Part shown: one piece after another, positions 16,911 to 25,019 of the stretch
Position numbering within the stretch: position 1 is the stretch's first letter
Layout of the letters: each line of letters begins with the position of its first letter
Assembly: GCF_000803065.1 (NCBI RefSeq)
Contig: NZ_JSXI01000069.1
Coordinates: 1-64,000, forward strand
DNA length: 64,000 bases
Direction of reading: 5' to 3'
Source of the DNA: Sphingomonas sp. ERG5
Lineage (GTDB): Bacteria > Pseudomonadota > Alphaproteobacteria > Sphingomonadales > Sphingomonadaceae
The notes under the pieces: model-generated
The model's database searches: none
What the model was told of the DNA's origin: nothing
Seen by the model: only the letters and a program-made list of their open reading frames with translations
Made by a program: the position numbers and the translations under genes

Positions 16911-17357
16911 ATGATGACAGCGCGGTATCTCACCAGTGATTTCCAAAGATCGCTCATCACGACGATTGATAGCTTGGACCGGTCCGCAGTGGATTTCTTC
17001 GTATCCGCACCGCTTGTGATCGACTGCAGTAATGATCGCGCCGTATTCGAGAGTCAGCTGACCGCGACGCAACGCGCATTCATCGTCGATTCCTACAAAG
17101 CGCGGGGTCGTTTTGTCAGCTGGCTTGCGCGGCCGGCTTACAATTATACGTGCGAAAAACTTCGTGAAAGGTTCCGGCTACTTGATCAAGATGCCGTGGA
17201 GAAGGTTCGAATTTTCCTTCTGGAGTGGCGTAAAGAAACCGGAAGAATGCCCTATCAGCCAGGAAAATCCGCTTCTTTAGAATCGGGTATCGACATCATT
17301 CTTCCGATCGAAGGCATACGACTTTCCTACGATCTGTCCGCCGTGAGAGAACTGTAG
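16911..17357 (+). CDS. hypothetical protein, 148 aa
   Basis: The start at 16911 (ATGATG) is chosen because GGAG lies 5 nt upstream; the frame extends further back only through the end of the AlkD gene. 148 residues, soluble and mixed alpha/beta, with segments DFFVSAPLVIDCSNDRAVFE, ATQRAFIVDSYKARGRFVSW and EKVRIFLLEWRKETGRMPYQ. I do not recognise the family. It has lower G+C and less biased codons than its neighbours, which suggests acquired DNA. It sits between AlkD and the convergent folP gene. Confidence 0.55.
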   Translation: MMTARYLTSDFQRSLITTIDSLDRSAVDFFVSAPLVIDCSNDRAVFESQLTATQRAFIVDSYKARGRFVSWLARPAYNYTCEKLRERFRLLDQDAVEKVRIFLLEWRKETGRMPYQPGKSASLESGIDIILPIEGIRLSYDLSAVREL

Positions 17358-17545
17358 TTGTTGTTTGATGGCCGCAATTGGCGGGTAGGAGTCAAAGCAG
17401 GCGCTCGGGATAAACTTCGGCCGTTCGGGCCGCAGTCGAGACACATTGCGCAGCGTTTGTGGCTGTTTCTCGATCTCGACTATGCTCGAGAGGGCCCTCG
17501 CTCGAAACGAACGGGTTTTAGGGCAGTTGTTGTTTTGCCTCACCC

Positions 17546-18604
17546 TCAGCCCGCGACCAGGGCCTGATCCTTCATCCCACGCCAGACCCGGAGCGCCTGA
17601 ACGGTTTCCGCAACATCATGGACGCGGAGCAATTGCATGCCCGTTTCCGCGCCCTTCAGCGCCAGTGTGAGCGAGCCGCCGAGCCGCTCGCTCGCCGGCG
17701 CTTCATTGGACAGCGCGCCGATCATGCGCTTGCGGCTTGCGCCGAGCATGATCGGGCAGCCCAGGCCGTGGAACAGTGTCAGGCCGTTGAGCAGAGACAG
17801 ATTGTCAGCCAGCGACTTGCCGAAGCCGATACCCGGATCGACGATGATCTTCGCGCGGTCAATGCCGCCCGCGACCGCCGCCGCCACGCGCGCGTCGAGC
17901 CAGTCATAAACTTCGGTCAGCACATGGCCGTAGCCGTTGCCGCCATGCGGCCCTTTTTTCGGGTCGGGCGAGTGCATCAGAATCACTGGGCAGCCGGCAC
18001 GTGCGACCACCTCCAGCGCGCGATCGTCCCACAGTAGCGCCGAGACATCGTTGACGATGGCCGCGCCCGCCTTGAGCGCCGCCTCCATCACCGCCGCCTT
18101 GCGTGTGTCGATCGACACCAGAGTGCCACCGCCGGCGAGCTTTTCGATCACCGGTACGACGCGGGCGATCTCGTCACCTTCCCACACCGTCGGCGCATTG
18201 GGGCGGGTCGATTCACCACCGATATCGATCAGCGCGGCACCTTTGGCCGCCATGTCGAACCCGGCGCCGGCCGCGTCATCGTGCCGGCCCCCATCGGAGA
18301 AGCTGTCCGGCGTGACGTTGAGGATGCCGGCGATCATCGGCTGGTCGAAGCGCAAGGTGCGATCGCCCAGCGTCAGTGGCGCGCGCGGGGTGGTGATTGC
18401 CTGATGGAGCTTTACGGCGCGATCGTTGGCGCCGAGCAGGCGGTCGAATTCGGCGATCTGGACGGTGCGGCGGGCGCCGTTCTCGATCACTTCATAGGCG
18501 CCGAACCATTGCATCCCGCCGGCGAGCCGCGCGACTTCGCCGTCACGGCCAACCGGCGTGTCGACGAACTGGATCGGGCGGAGATGGAGGGTAGAGACTG
18601 ACAT
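17546..18604 (-). CDS. folP: dihydropteroate synthase
   Basis: 352 residues from the ATG at 18604 (MSVSTLHLRPIQF). The N-terminal 80 residues are an extension seen in sphingomonads. The TIM-barrel domain follows: IAGILNVTPDSFSDGGRHDD (pterin-binding loop 1), ALIDIGGESTRPNAP (loop 2), VSIDTRKAAVMEAALKAGAAIVNDVSAL, VILMHSPDP, IIVDPGIGFGKSLADNLSLL and LGASRKRMIG. These are all the conserved blocks. It condenses 6-hydroxymethyl-dihydropterin pyrophosphate with p-aminobenzoate in folate synthesis and is the sulfonamide target. The last codons lie in a 190-bp spacer that shows nothing else. Confidence 0.95.
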   Translation of the reverse strand: MSVSTLHLRPIQFVDTPVGRDGEVARLAGGMQWFGAYEVIENGARRTVQIAEFDRLLGANDRAVKLHQAITTPRAPLTLGDRTLRFDQPMIAGILNVTPDSFSDGGRHDDAAGAGFDMAAKGAALIDIGGESTRPNAPTVWEGDEIARVVPVIEKLAGGGTLVSIDTRKAAVMEAALKAGAAIVNDVSALLWDDRALEVVARAGCPVILMHSPDPKKGPHGGNGYGHVLTEVYDWLDARVAAAVAGGIDRAKIIVDPGIGFGKSLADNLSLLNGLTLFHGLGCPIMLGASRKRMIGALSNEAPASERLGGSLTLALKGAETGMQLLRVHDVAETVQALRVWRGMKDQALVAG

Positions 18605-18612
18605 CAAATCAA

Positions 18613-18701
18613 CCGTTCGTGCTGAGCTTGTCAAAGCACCGTCCTGACCTTTTCCAACGTCAAAGGAAAGAACGGCCCTTCGACAAGCTCAGGGCGAACG
18701 G
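18613..18701. repeat. interspersed inverted repeat, copy 1 (CCGTTCG..CTGAGCTTGTC family)
   Basis: The left arm CCGTTCGTGCTGAGCTTGTC and right arm TTCGACAAGCTCAGGGCGAA, then CGG, are inverted copies flanking about 40 bp, between folP and ccrM. The same arms recur at 35967-36056, 38453-38572 and 42321-42444. Confidence 0.9.
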
Positions 18702-18714
18702 AGGATAGCGATCC

Positions 18715-19851
18715 TTAAATCTGCGTCGCGAGCAAATAGGTCTGCCGCAGATCGTCGATCGGCTTCAGCCCTTCGGGCGTCTCATAATGCCAGAAGGTCC
18801 AGCCATTGCAGGCCGGCGCGCCCTGCAGGACCGAGCCGAGCTTGTGGATCGAGCCGGTCGTATCGCCCGACATGACCGACCCATCGGCGCGCACCGTCAC
18901 ACGATAGCGGCGCTTGGCGTCAGTCAGCACGGCGCCGGCGACCAGCATGCCGTTCTCGACGATCGTGCCGAAGGCGACGCGCGGTGCGGCCTTGGGGCTT
19001 TGCATGGTCTTCAGCGCGGATTCGTCGAGCGGCAATGCCGCATCGATGCGTTCGCGCGCGGCATCAACATAATCGATCTCGCGCTCGATCCCGATCCAGC
19101 GCCGGCCGAGCCGCTTGGCGACCGCGCCGGTCGTGCCGATGCCGAAGAATGGATCGAGCACCACGTCGCCCGGCTTGGTGCAGGCAAGCAGGATGCGGTA
19201 GATCAGCGCTTCGGGCTTTTGCGTCGGATGGACCTTCACGCCGCCGCGCTTGAGCCGCTCCTGCCCGCCACAGACCGGGAATTCCCAATCGCTGCGCATC
19301 TGCAGTTCGTCGTTCAGCGTCTTCATGCTGCGATAGTTGAAGGTGTAGCGCGCCTTTTCGCCCATCGACGCCCAGATCAGCGTCTCATGCGCGTTGGTGA
19401 AGCGGGTGCCCTTGAAATTGGGCATCGGGTTGGATTTGCGCCACACCACGTCATTGAGGATCCAATAGCCGAGATCCTGAATCGCCGAGCCGACCTTGAA
19501 GATATTGTGATAGCTGCCGATCACCCAGATCGCGCCGTCATCCTTCAGAATGCGCCGCGCCTCGGTCAGCCAGGCGCGGGTGAACTGGTCATAAGCGGCA
19601 AGGCTGTCGAACTTGTCCCAGTCGTCGGTCACCGCATCGACATGGCTGCCGTCGGGCCGGCTGAGATCGCCGCCGAGCTGCAGGTTATAAGGTGGATCGG
19701 CGAAGATCATGTCGACCGACTTGGCCGGCAGCGCGCGCATCGCGGTGATGCAATCCTGCATGATGATGCTGTCTAGTGGCAGCTGAACCCGTGGCTGGTC
19801 ATCGACCATTGGCACCGCAACGCGCGCCTTAACCTTGTCGATAACGCCCAT
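18715..19851 (-). CDS. ccrM: cell-cycle-regulated DNA adenine methyltransferase (GANTC)
   Basis: 378 residues. Beta-class N6-adenine methyltransferase order: catalytic DPPYN at residues about 51-55 (MIFADPPYNLQLGGDLSRPD), then GSYHNIFKVGSAIQDLGYWI, VHPTQKPEALIYRILLAC and the SAM-binding DPFFGIGTTGAVA. The C-terminal 80 residues (GMLVAGAVLTDAKRRYRVTV to the end) form the extra domain found in CcrM. It methylates GANTC after replication forks pass and links replication to transcription in alphaproteobacteria. The region upstream holds five GANTC sites and two CtrA-type half-sites, pointing to cell-cycle control and feedback. Confidence 0.96.
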   Translation of the reverse strand: MGVIDKVKARVAVPMVDDQPRVQLPLDSIIMQDCITAMRALPAKSVDMIFADPPYNLQLGGDLSRPDGSHVDAVTDDWDKFDSLAAYDQFTRAWLTEARRILKDDGAIWVIGSYHNIFKVGSAIQDLGYWILNDVVWRKSNPMPNFKGTRFTNAHETLIWASMGEKARYTFNYRSMKTLNDELQMRSDWEFPVCGGQERLKRGGVKVHPTQKPEALIYRILLACTKPGDVVLDPFFGIGTTGAVAKRLGRRWIGIEREIDYVDAARERIDAALPLDESALKTMQSPKAAPRVAFGTIVENGMLVAGAVLTDAKRRYRVTVRADGSVMSGDTTGSIHKLGSVLQGAPACNGWTFWHYETPEGLKPIDDLRQTYLLATQI

Positions 19852-19896
19852 AAATCATTTCCCCGTTTGTATCCCGCGCATCCCTGCGGATGTGCG

Positions 19897-20034
19897 GACT
19901 CCGGTCAAGTGGAGAATGGTTAACGACTATGGCCACCAAATCGTTAACAAAACGGAACATTTTGGGAAGCTGCCCAGATATTGAGTCGGCACGAGTCGGC
20001 AGACTCAATGGATGGGGTGTGGCGCGAAAGACTC
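19897..20034 (-). promoter_or_regulatory. ccrM control region: GANTC cluster and CtrA-like half-sites
   Basis: GANTC sites lie at 19897, 19983, 19993, 20002 and 20030, five in about 140 bp upstream of ccrM. Read on the ccrM strand there is TTAACCAT at 19916-19923, which is the CtrA half-site sequence known in alphaproteobacteria, and TTAACGAT at 19940-19947. In Caulobacter the ccrM promoter is activated by CtrA and silenced by full methylation, and the same logic is likely here. Confidence 0.65.
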
Positions 20035-20052
20035 GGGGGGTGATTTTTTCTC

Positions 20053-20667
20053 TTAAAAATCGAGCCAGGCCTGCGCGACCGGCGCGAAGCTGCGCCGATG
20101 CAGTGGTGTCGGGCCATATTGGCGCAGCGCGTCGAGGTGCGTGCGCGATCCGTAACCCTTGTTCGAATGCCAGCCATAATGCGGATGCGCCTCGGCATGG
20201 GCGATCATGATCGTGTCGCGGGTGTGCTTGGCGATGATCGACGCGGCGGCGATCGACAGCGAGATCGCATCGCCCGACACGATCGCGGTCGCCGGATGGC
20301 TCCAGCGCGGCAGGCGGTTGCCGTCGACCAGCACATGGCCCGGTGCGCAGCCAAGCGCTTCGACCGCCAGGGTCATTGCCTTCATCGTCGCCCAGAAGAT
20401 GTTGAGCGTGTCGATCTCTTCGGCCTCGACGATGCCGATGCCGACCATCGCGCAATCGCGCAGCCGGTCGTGCAGGCGGGTGCGTTCAGGCGCGGAGAGT
20501 TTTTTCGAATCGTCGATCCCGCGCGGCACGCCCTTTACGGGCAGGATCACCGCCGCCGCGACGACTGGTCCGGCAAGCGGCCCGCGCCCTGCCTCATCGA
20601 CCCCGACAACCGGCGCGAGGCAGAGTTTTTCATGCTTGAGCGAAGGTCGGGTCACGGGATGCGCCAT
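20053..20667 (-). CDS. rnhB: ribonuclease HII
   Basis: 204 residues from the ATG at 20667 (MAHPVTRPSLKHEKL); the longer frame runs through the end of the neighbouring gene. The catalytic acidic residues appear in VGVDEAGRGPLAGPVVAAA (DE), DSKKLS, LVDGN and later HDTIMI-like blocks, with SKGYG-type C-terminal residues (NKGYGSRTHLDAL). It cleaves RNA-DNA junctions, including single ribonucleotides in DNA. The start codon lies inside the 3' end of the thiD-VOC gene (16-nt overlap), so the two are probably co-translated. Confidence 0.95.
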   Translation of the reverse strand: MAHPVTRPSLKHEKLCLAPVVGVDEAGRGPLAGPVVAAAVILPVKGVPRGIDDSKKLSAPERTRLHDRLRDCAMVGIGIVEAEEIDTLNIFWATMKAMTLAVEALGCAPGHVLVDGNRLPRWSHPATAIVSGDAISLSIAAASIIAKHTRDTIMIAHAEAHPHYGWHSNKGYGSRTHLDALRQYGPTPLHRRSFAPVAQAWLDF

Positions 20668-21773
20668 GGCGGAAAGCGGCGATTCTCGCCAGCCTGATAG
20701 AGGCAGATCGCATTGCCCGCGGGATCGGTCAGCCGTGCCTCGCGCCACAGCCATTCCTGCTCGACCGGCAAATGGTCGAAGGTCAGCCCGGCGGCCTGGA
20801 GCCGCGCCACTGTCGCATCGAGATCATCGCATTCGAGAAACATTGTGCTGCCCGCTCCCTGTTCGATCGAGAGCGTCGCGCCGCCGGGCGCCTCGAACCG
20901 GGCATAGTGATCCGGGCTGTCGACGATCTGCCGCAGCCCCAGCGTCGCATAGAAATCGCGCGATGCGGCATAATCGGTCATGCCGACCGTGATCTGGTTG
21001 AGCCGCGGTTCGGGGCCGAGATCGAGCCGTACCGCATGATGTCCCATCGGCCCATGTCCCCGACCGAGCCCCGGCGCGTCGCGTAGCGCGAGGCGGACGA
21101 ACCGGCGCGCGCGATCTACCGCTGTCTCCAACGGATGACCCTCGGCCAGGAATGTGGCGATCGCCGAGGCAAGGGTGCAGCCGGTGCCATGATCGCTTGT
21201 CGTGTCGATGCGCGGACTATCCCAGCGCGCGACTTCGCGGTCTGAAACCAGTAACCGATCGGTGACGGTCGCCCCTTCGCCATGTCCGCCCTTAACCAGC
21301 AACGCACACCCGTGCGCGAGGATCGCCTCCTCACCGCCCAGCGCCGCGAGTTCCGGCAGGTTCGGCGTGACGATGGTGGCAAGATCAAGCAGCCGATGCA
21401 TTGCGGCGGCGGTGCCGCGTTCGTTCAGCGCATCGCCACTGGTCGCCACCATCACCGGATCGAGCACGATCGGCAGGTTCGACGGCATGCCGATCAGTAA
21501 ATCCCAGACCATCTCGGCGAGCTCGGCGCGGCCAAGCATACCGATCTTGATCGCATCGACCCCGATATCGTTGACCACCGCGAAAAACTGATCGGCGACG
21601 AGGTCCGTCGGCAATGGAAAGACCCGATCGACCCCGAGCGTGTTCTGCGCGGTGATCGCGGTGATGGCGGTCATCGCGTGGCCGCCAAGCATCGTCACCG
21701 TCTTGATGTCAGCCTGAATGCCCGCGCCGCCGCCCGAATCCGAGCCGGCGATGATCAGGATGCGCGCGGTCAT
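20652..21773 (-). CDS. thiD: ThiD (HMP/HMP-P kinase) fused to a VOC/glyoxalase-like domain
   Basis: 373 residues from the ATG at 21773 (MTARILIIAGSDSGGGAGIQ). Residues 1-255 are a complete ThiD kinase: SGGGAGIQADIKT, AITAQNT, DPVMVATSGDAL, TPNLPELAAL, LVKGGHG and the DHGTGCTLASAIA anion hole. After a short linker (DLGPEPRLNQ), residues about 262-373 form a VOC domain (ITVGMTDYAASRDFYATLGL, GATLSIEQG, RLTDPAGNAICLYQAGE). ThiD phosphorylates hydroxymethylpyrimidine in thiamine synthesis. The VOC part could bind a metal or metabolite, but its role is unknown. Both neighbours overlap it (DUF1272 upstream by 4 nt, rnhB downstream). Confidence 0.92.
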   Translation of the reverse strand: MTARILIIAGSDSGGGAGIQADIKTVTMLGGHAMTAITAITAQNTLGVDRVFPLPTDLVADQFFAVVNDIGVDAIKIGMLGRAELAEMVWDLLIGMPSNLPIVLDPVMVATSGDALNERGTAAAMHRLLDLATIVTPNLPELAALGGEEAILAHGCALLVKGGHGEGATVTDRLLVSDREVARWDSPRIDTTSDHGTGCTLASAIATFLAEGHPLETAVDRARRFVRLALRDAPGLGRGHGPMGHHAVRLDLGPEPRLNQITVGMTDYAASRDFYATLGLRQIVDSPDHYARFEAPGGATLSIEQGAGSTMFLECDDLDATVARLQAAGLTFDHLPVEQEWLWREARLTDPAGNAICLYQAGENRRFPPWRIP

Positions 21774-22000
21774 GCCGCGCCTTTGTGGATCCGCACGGTC
21801 GAGGCGGGGTGGCGTTCGAGCCGCTTGCCGGTGCGGGTCGGGCGGTCGATCAGTTCGCCGCCGCAATTGGGGCAGACGTCGTCGAGCCCCTCGGTACAGG
21901 CGGCGCAGAAGGTGCATTCGAACGAGCAGATGAACGCACCGGGTGCGTCGGCGGGAAGATCGACGCCGCAGCGTTCGCAATCGGGGCGCATGTCAAGCAT
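21770..22000 (-). CDS. DUF1272 small zinc-finger-like protein
   Basis: 76 residues. Cysteines are spaced as in DUF1272: CERCGVDLP, CSFECTFCAACTEG and CPNCGGEL, giving paired Cys knuckles that can hold a metal. It ends in a basic tail. The stop overlaps the thiD start (ATGA). Family function is unknown; small size and the Cys pattern suggest a structural zinc protein. Confidence 0.85.
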   Translation of the reverse strand: MLDMRPDCERCGVDLPADAPGAFICSFECTFCAACTEGLDDVCPNCGGELIDRPTRTGKRLERHPASTVRIHKGAA

Positions 22001-22324
22001 GCACCCCCTTTACCCGTTCGTTTCGCGTGAAGTCGAGAAACCTTGTGCCGGCCAGGCGAGCTCGCAGTTCGTTGCTTCCAAATGAGTTCACGCGGAGACG
22101 CGGAGCTAATTTGCGGTGGGCTGGCTATCAGGAGCGGTTGGCGCTTCAGGGACTTCTCTGCGCCTCTGCGTCTCCGCGTGAACCCCATCCACGCTGCAGC
22201 GGCGCCACTGCAATGCAAGTCGCACATTCCCCGTTTCGCGACTCCGGCCTGAACAGCCGAAGTTTATCCGGAGCGCCTGCCGTGGCAGGCAGTTGAAGGG
22301 CCTGAAAGCGCGGGAGGCGGGGAT
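22001..22324. other. spacer between glmM and DUF1272
   Basis: 324 bp without a gene. It contains the inverted-repeat element at 22086-22183 and, nearer glmM, a GCCTGCC-gt-GGCAGGC hairpin near 22278 that could end glmM-strand or opposite transcripts. Confidence 0.6.
22086..22183. repeat. inverted-repeat element (GTTCACGCGGAGACGCGGAG type)
   Basis: 98 bp bounded by GTTCACGCGGAGACGCGGAG and its inverted partner (GCGTCTCCGCGTGAAC, preceded by CTCTGCGCCT). The centre is unique sequence. It looks like a non-autonomous repeat unit unrelated in sequence to the other repeat families here. Confidence 0.75.
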
Positions 22325-23665
22325 TTACCCCGCCGCCACGCGCACCGCATCGCAGATCCGGTCGACCAGCCGCGTGACCTGATCAGGGTCGTCGCCTTCC
22401 GCCATCACGCGGATCACCGGTTCGGTGCCCGAGGGGCGGATCACCAGCCGGCCCTGGCCGGCGAGTTCCGCCTCGGCTTCGGCGATCACCGCCTTGACGC
22501 TTTCGTCCTGGAGCGGCTTTCCACCCTTGAAGCGGACATTCTTCAGCAGCTGCGGCACGGGATCGAAGCGGTGCAGCAACTCGCTCGCCGGCGCGCCCGC
22601 CCAGACCAGCTCGGCCAGCACCTGCAACGACGCGACCAACCCGTCGCCGGTGGTGGCATAATCGCTGAGGATGATATGGCCCGATTGCTCGCCACCGACA
22701 TTATAGCCTTGCGCGCGCATCGCCTCGAGCACTTGCCGGTCGCCGACGCCGGTGCGGATCAGCCCGATGCCCTGCGCCGCCAGATGGCGCTCGAGCCCGA
22801 GGTTCGACATCACCGTCGCGACCAGCCCGTCATTCTTCAGCCGCCCGGCACGCGCATAGCCGCTGGCGATCGTCGCCATCAGTTGGTCGCCATCGACGAC
22901 ATGACCGAGTTCATCGACCACGATCAGCCGGTCGGCATCGCCGTCCAGCGCAATGCCGAGCTGCGCCCCCGATGCCACCACCGTCTCGCACAGCAGGTCG
23001 GGCGCGGTCGACCCAACGCCGTCATTGATGTTCTTGCCGTTCGGCGTGACCCCGATCGCGATCACATCGGCGCCGAGTTCCCACAGCGCGGACGGCGCAA
23101 CCTGATAGCCCGCGCCATTGGCGCAATCGACCACGATGCGCATCCCGTCGAGCCGCAGGCTTTCCGGAAAGGTCGATTTGGCGAAATGGATGTAACGGCC
23201 CTTGGCGTCGTCGACGCGCCGTGCGCGGCCAATCTCCGGCCCTGAGACGAGCGGGATGTCGCCGTCGATCAGCGCCTCGATCGCCAGTTCGTCCTCATCG
23301 CTGAGCTTGTAGCCATCCGGCCCGAACAGCTTGATGCCGTTATCGGCATAGGGGTTGTGGCTGGCCGAGATCATCACGCCGAGATCGGCGCGCATCGAAT
23401 GCGTCAGCATCGCCACCGCCGGCGTCGGCATCGGCCCAAGCAGCACCACGTCCATGCCGACGCTGGTGAAGCCCGCGACCATCGCCGATTCGAGCATATA
23501 GCCCGACAGCCGCGTATCCTTGCCGATCACCACGCGGTGCCGGTGATCGCCGCGCTGGAAGTGCGCGCCGGCCGCCATGCCGACCTTCATCGCCATCGCC
23601 GCGGTCATCGGGTGCGCATTGGTCGCACCGCGAATGCCGTCGGTGCCGAAATATTTTCTTGCCAT
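22325..23665 (-). CDS. glmM: phosphoglucosamine mutase
   Basis: 446 residues from the ATG at 23665 (MARKYFGTDGIRG). Catalytic phosphoserine loop VMISASHNPYADNGIKLFGP, metal loop DGDADRLIVVDE, sugar-binding GGEQSGHIIL, and the C-terminal phosphate-binding RPSGTEPVIRVMAEG. It converts glucosamine-6-phosphate to glucosamine-1-phosphate, feeding UDP-GlcNAc, peptidoglycan and LPS. Stand-alone gene divergent from the symporter at 23760. Confidence 0.97.
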   Translation of the reverse strand: MARKYFGTDGIRGATNAHPMTAAMAMKVGMAAGAHFQRGDHRHRVVIGKDTRLSGYMLESAMVAGFTSVGMDVVLLGPMPTPAVAMLTHSMRADLGVMISASHNPYADNGIKLFGPDGYKLSDEDELAIEALIDGDIPLVSGPEIGRARRVDDAKGRYIHFAKSTFPESLRLDGMRIVVDCANGAGYQVAPSALWELGADVIAIGVTPNGKNINDGVGSTAPDLLCETVVASGAQLGIALDGDADRLIVVDELGHVVDGDQLMATIASGYARAGRLKNDGLVATVMSNLGLERHLAAQGIGLIRTGVGDRQVLEAMRAQGYNVGGEQSGHIILSDYATTGDGLVASLQVLAELVWAGAPASELLHRFDPVPQLLKNVRFKGGKPLQDESVKAVIAEAEAELAGQGRLVIRPSGTEPVIRVMAEGDDPDQVTRLVDRICDAVRVAAG

Positions 23666-23759
23666 TCCGCGCAATCCCATTCGCTATGCGTCCAGCGTCC
23701 GTGACGCTTCAGCTTTGTACTGCCACTATACGTAATTCCAGCCATATCGAAGGATCAGC

Positions 23760-25019
23760 ATGTCGCAAGCCACCCGTATCCTGCTGGCGCTGATCGCCGG
23801 GCTCGTGATCGGCATCGCCGCCGCATCCGCCTCGGCCGACTGGGCGCTGGCGGCGACCAAGATCACCCAGCCGATCGGATCGGCGTGGCTGCACGGATTG
23901 CAGATGGTGATCGTACCGCTGATCGTCGGCTTGCTGGTGACCGGCGTCGGCGCAACCGCCGATGCGGCGCGCGCCGGGCGGATCGCGGGGCGATCGGTGG
24001 TGATGTTCGTCATCCTGTTGTGGAGCGCGACATTGATGTCGGCGCTGCTCGTCCCGATGCTGCTCAAGCTGTGGCCGCTGCCGACGGCCTGGGCCGAGGC
24101 GCTGCGCACATCGCTGAGCCACGCCGCAGCGCCGGCCGGCAAGGTGCCGAACCTGGGCGCGTTTTTCGACACGGTGGTGCCGACCAATGTCGTGACCGCG
24201 GCGGCGGCCGACGCCTTCCTGCCGCTGACCGTGTTCGCGATCACCTTTGCTTTCGCCATCACGCGGCTGCCGCCCGAACCGCGCGCGCTGCTGACCAGTT
24301 TCTTCCAGGCGATCGTCGACACCATGCTGGTGATCATCACCTGGGTGCTGAAGCTTGCCCCGATCGGCATCTTCGCGCTGGCGTACGGCGTCGGCGCGCA
24401 GACCGGCGCGGCGGCGTTCGGCGCGCTGCTCCATTATATCGTCACCGTCTCGGCGATCGGGCTGATCGTGCTGCTCGCCGCCTATCCGGTCGCGGCGATC
24501 TTCGGGCGGGTCGGCATCCTGCGCTTCGCCCGCGCCGTCGCACCGGCGCAAGCGGTCGCGATCAGCACGCAATCCTCGCTCGCGTCGCTTCCCGCGATGC
24601 TCAAGGCAAGCGCGGAGCTTGGCGCGCCCGCGACCAGTGCCGGCATCACCCTGCCGATCGCGGTGGCGATCTTCCGTGCGACCAGCCCGGCGATGAACCT
24701 CGCGGTCGCGCTGTATGTCGCGCATCTGCTGGGCATGCCGATCGGGCCCGGCGCGCTGGCCGCCGGTGTCGCGACCGCCGCGATCACCACCATGGGCTCG
24801 GTCTCGCTGCCCGGCACGATCAGTTTCTTCGCCTCGGTCGCGCCGGTCGCGGTGGCGATGGGGGTGCCGATCGAAGCTTTGGGGCTACTCGTCGCAGTCG
24901 AGACGATTCCCGACCTGTTTCGCACCGTTGGCAACGTGACGATGGATGTCGCCGTCACCATATCCGTGGCGCGCGCCGATGGCGGCGCAACCGAACCCGA
25001 TCTGGAGGCACACGCATGA
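23760..25019 (+). CDS. dicarboxylate/amino acid:cation symporter (DAACS family)
   Basis: 419 residues, about eight transmembrane helices and two re-entrant loops. Family motifs: AVAISTQSSLASLPAMLKAS (the Ser-rich HP1 loop), TSPAMNLAVALYVAHLLG (NMDGT-like TM7 region, here with AMNLA) and the second hairpin TTMGSVSLPGTISFFA. Inner-membrane Na+- or H+-coupled uptake of C4-dicarboxylates or acidic amino acids is the family role; the diverged TM7 motif means the substrate may differ. The stop overlaps the aldo/keto reductase start (ATGA), so the two are coupled. Confidence 0.9.
   Translation: MSQATRILLALIAGLVIGIAAASASADWALAATKITQPIGSAWLHGLQMVIVPLIVGLLVTGVGATADAARAGRIAGRSVVMFVILLWSATLMSALLVPMLLKLWPLPTAWAEALRTSLSHAAAPAGKVPNLGAFFDTVVPTNVVTAAAADAFLPLTVFAITFAFAITRLPPEPRALLTSFFQAIVDTMLVIITWVLKLAPIGIFALAYGVGAQTGAAAFGALLHYIVTVSAIGLIVLLAAYPVAAIFGRVGILRFARAVAPAQAVAISTQSSLASLPAMLKASAELGAPATSAGITLPIAVAIFRATSPAMNLAVALYVAHLLGMPIGPGALAAGVATAAITTMGSVSLPGTISFFASVAPVAVAMGVPIEALGLLVAVETIPDLFRTVGNVTMDVAVTISVARADGGATEPDLEAHA

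Noticed and set aside
23709..24725. Minus-strand frame antisense to the symporter
   Set aside because: Arg/Gln/Asp-rich shadow; the symporter motifs are on the plus strand.
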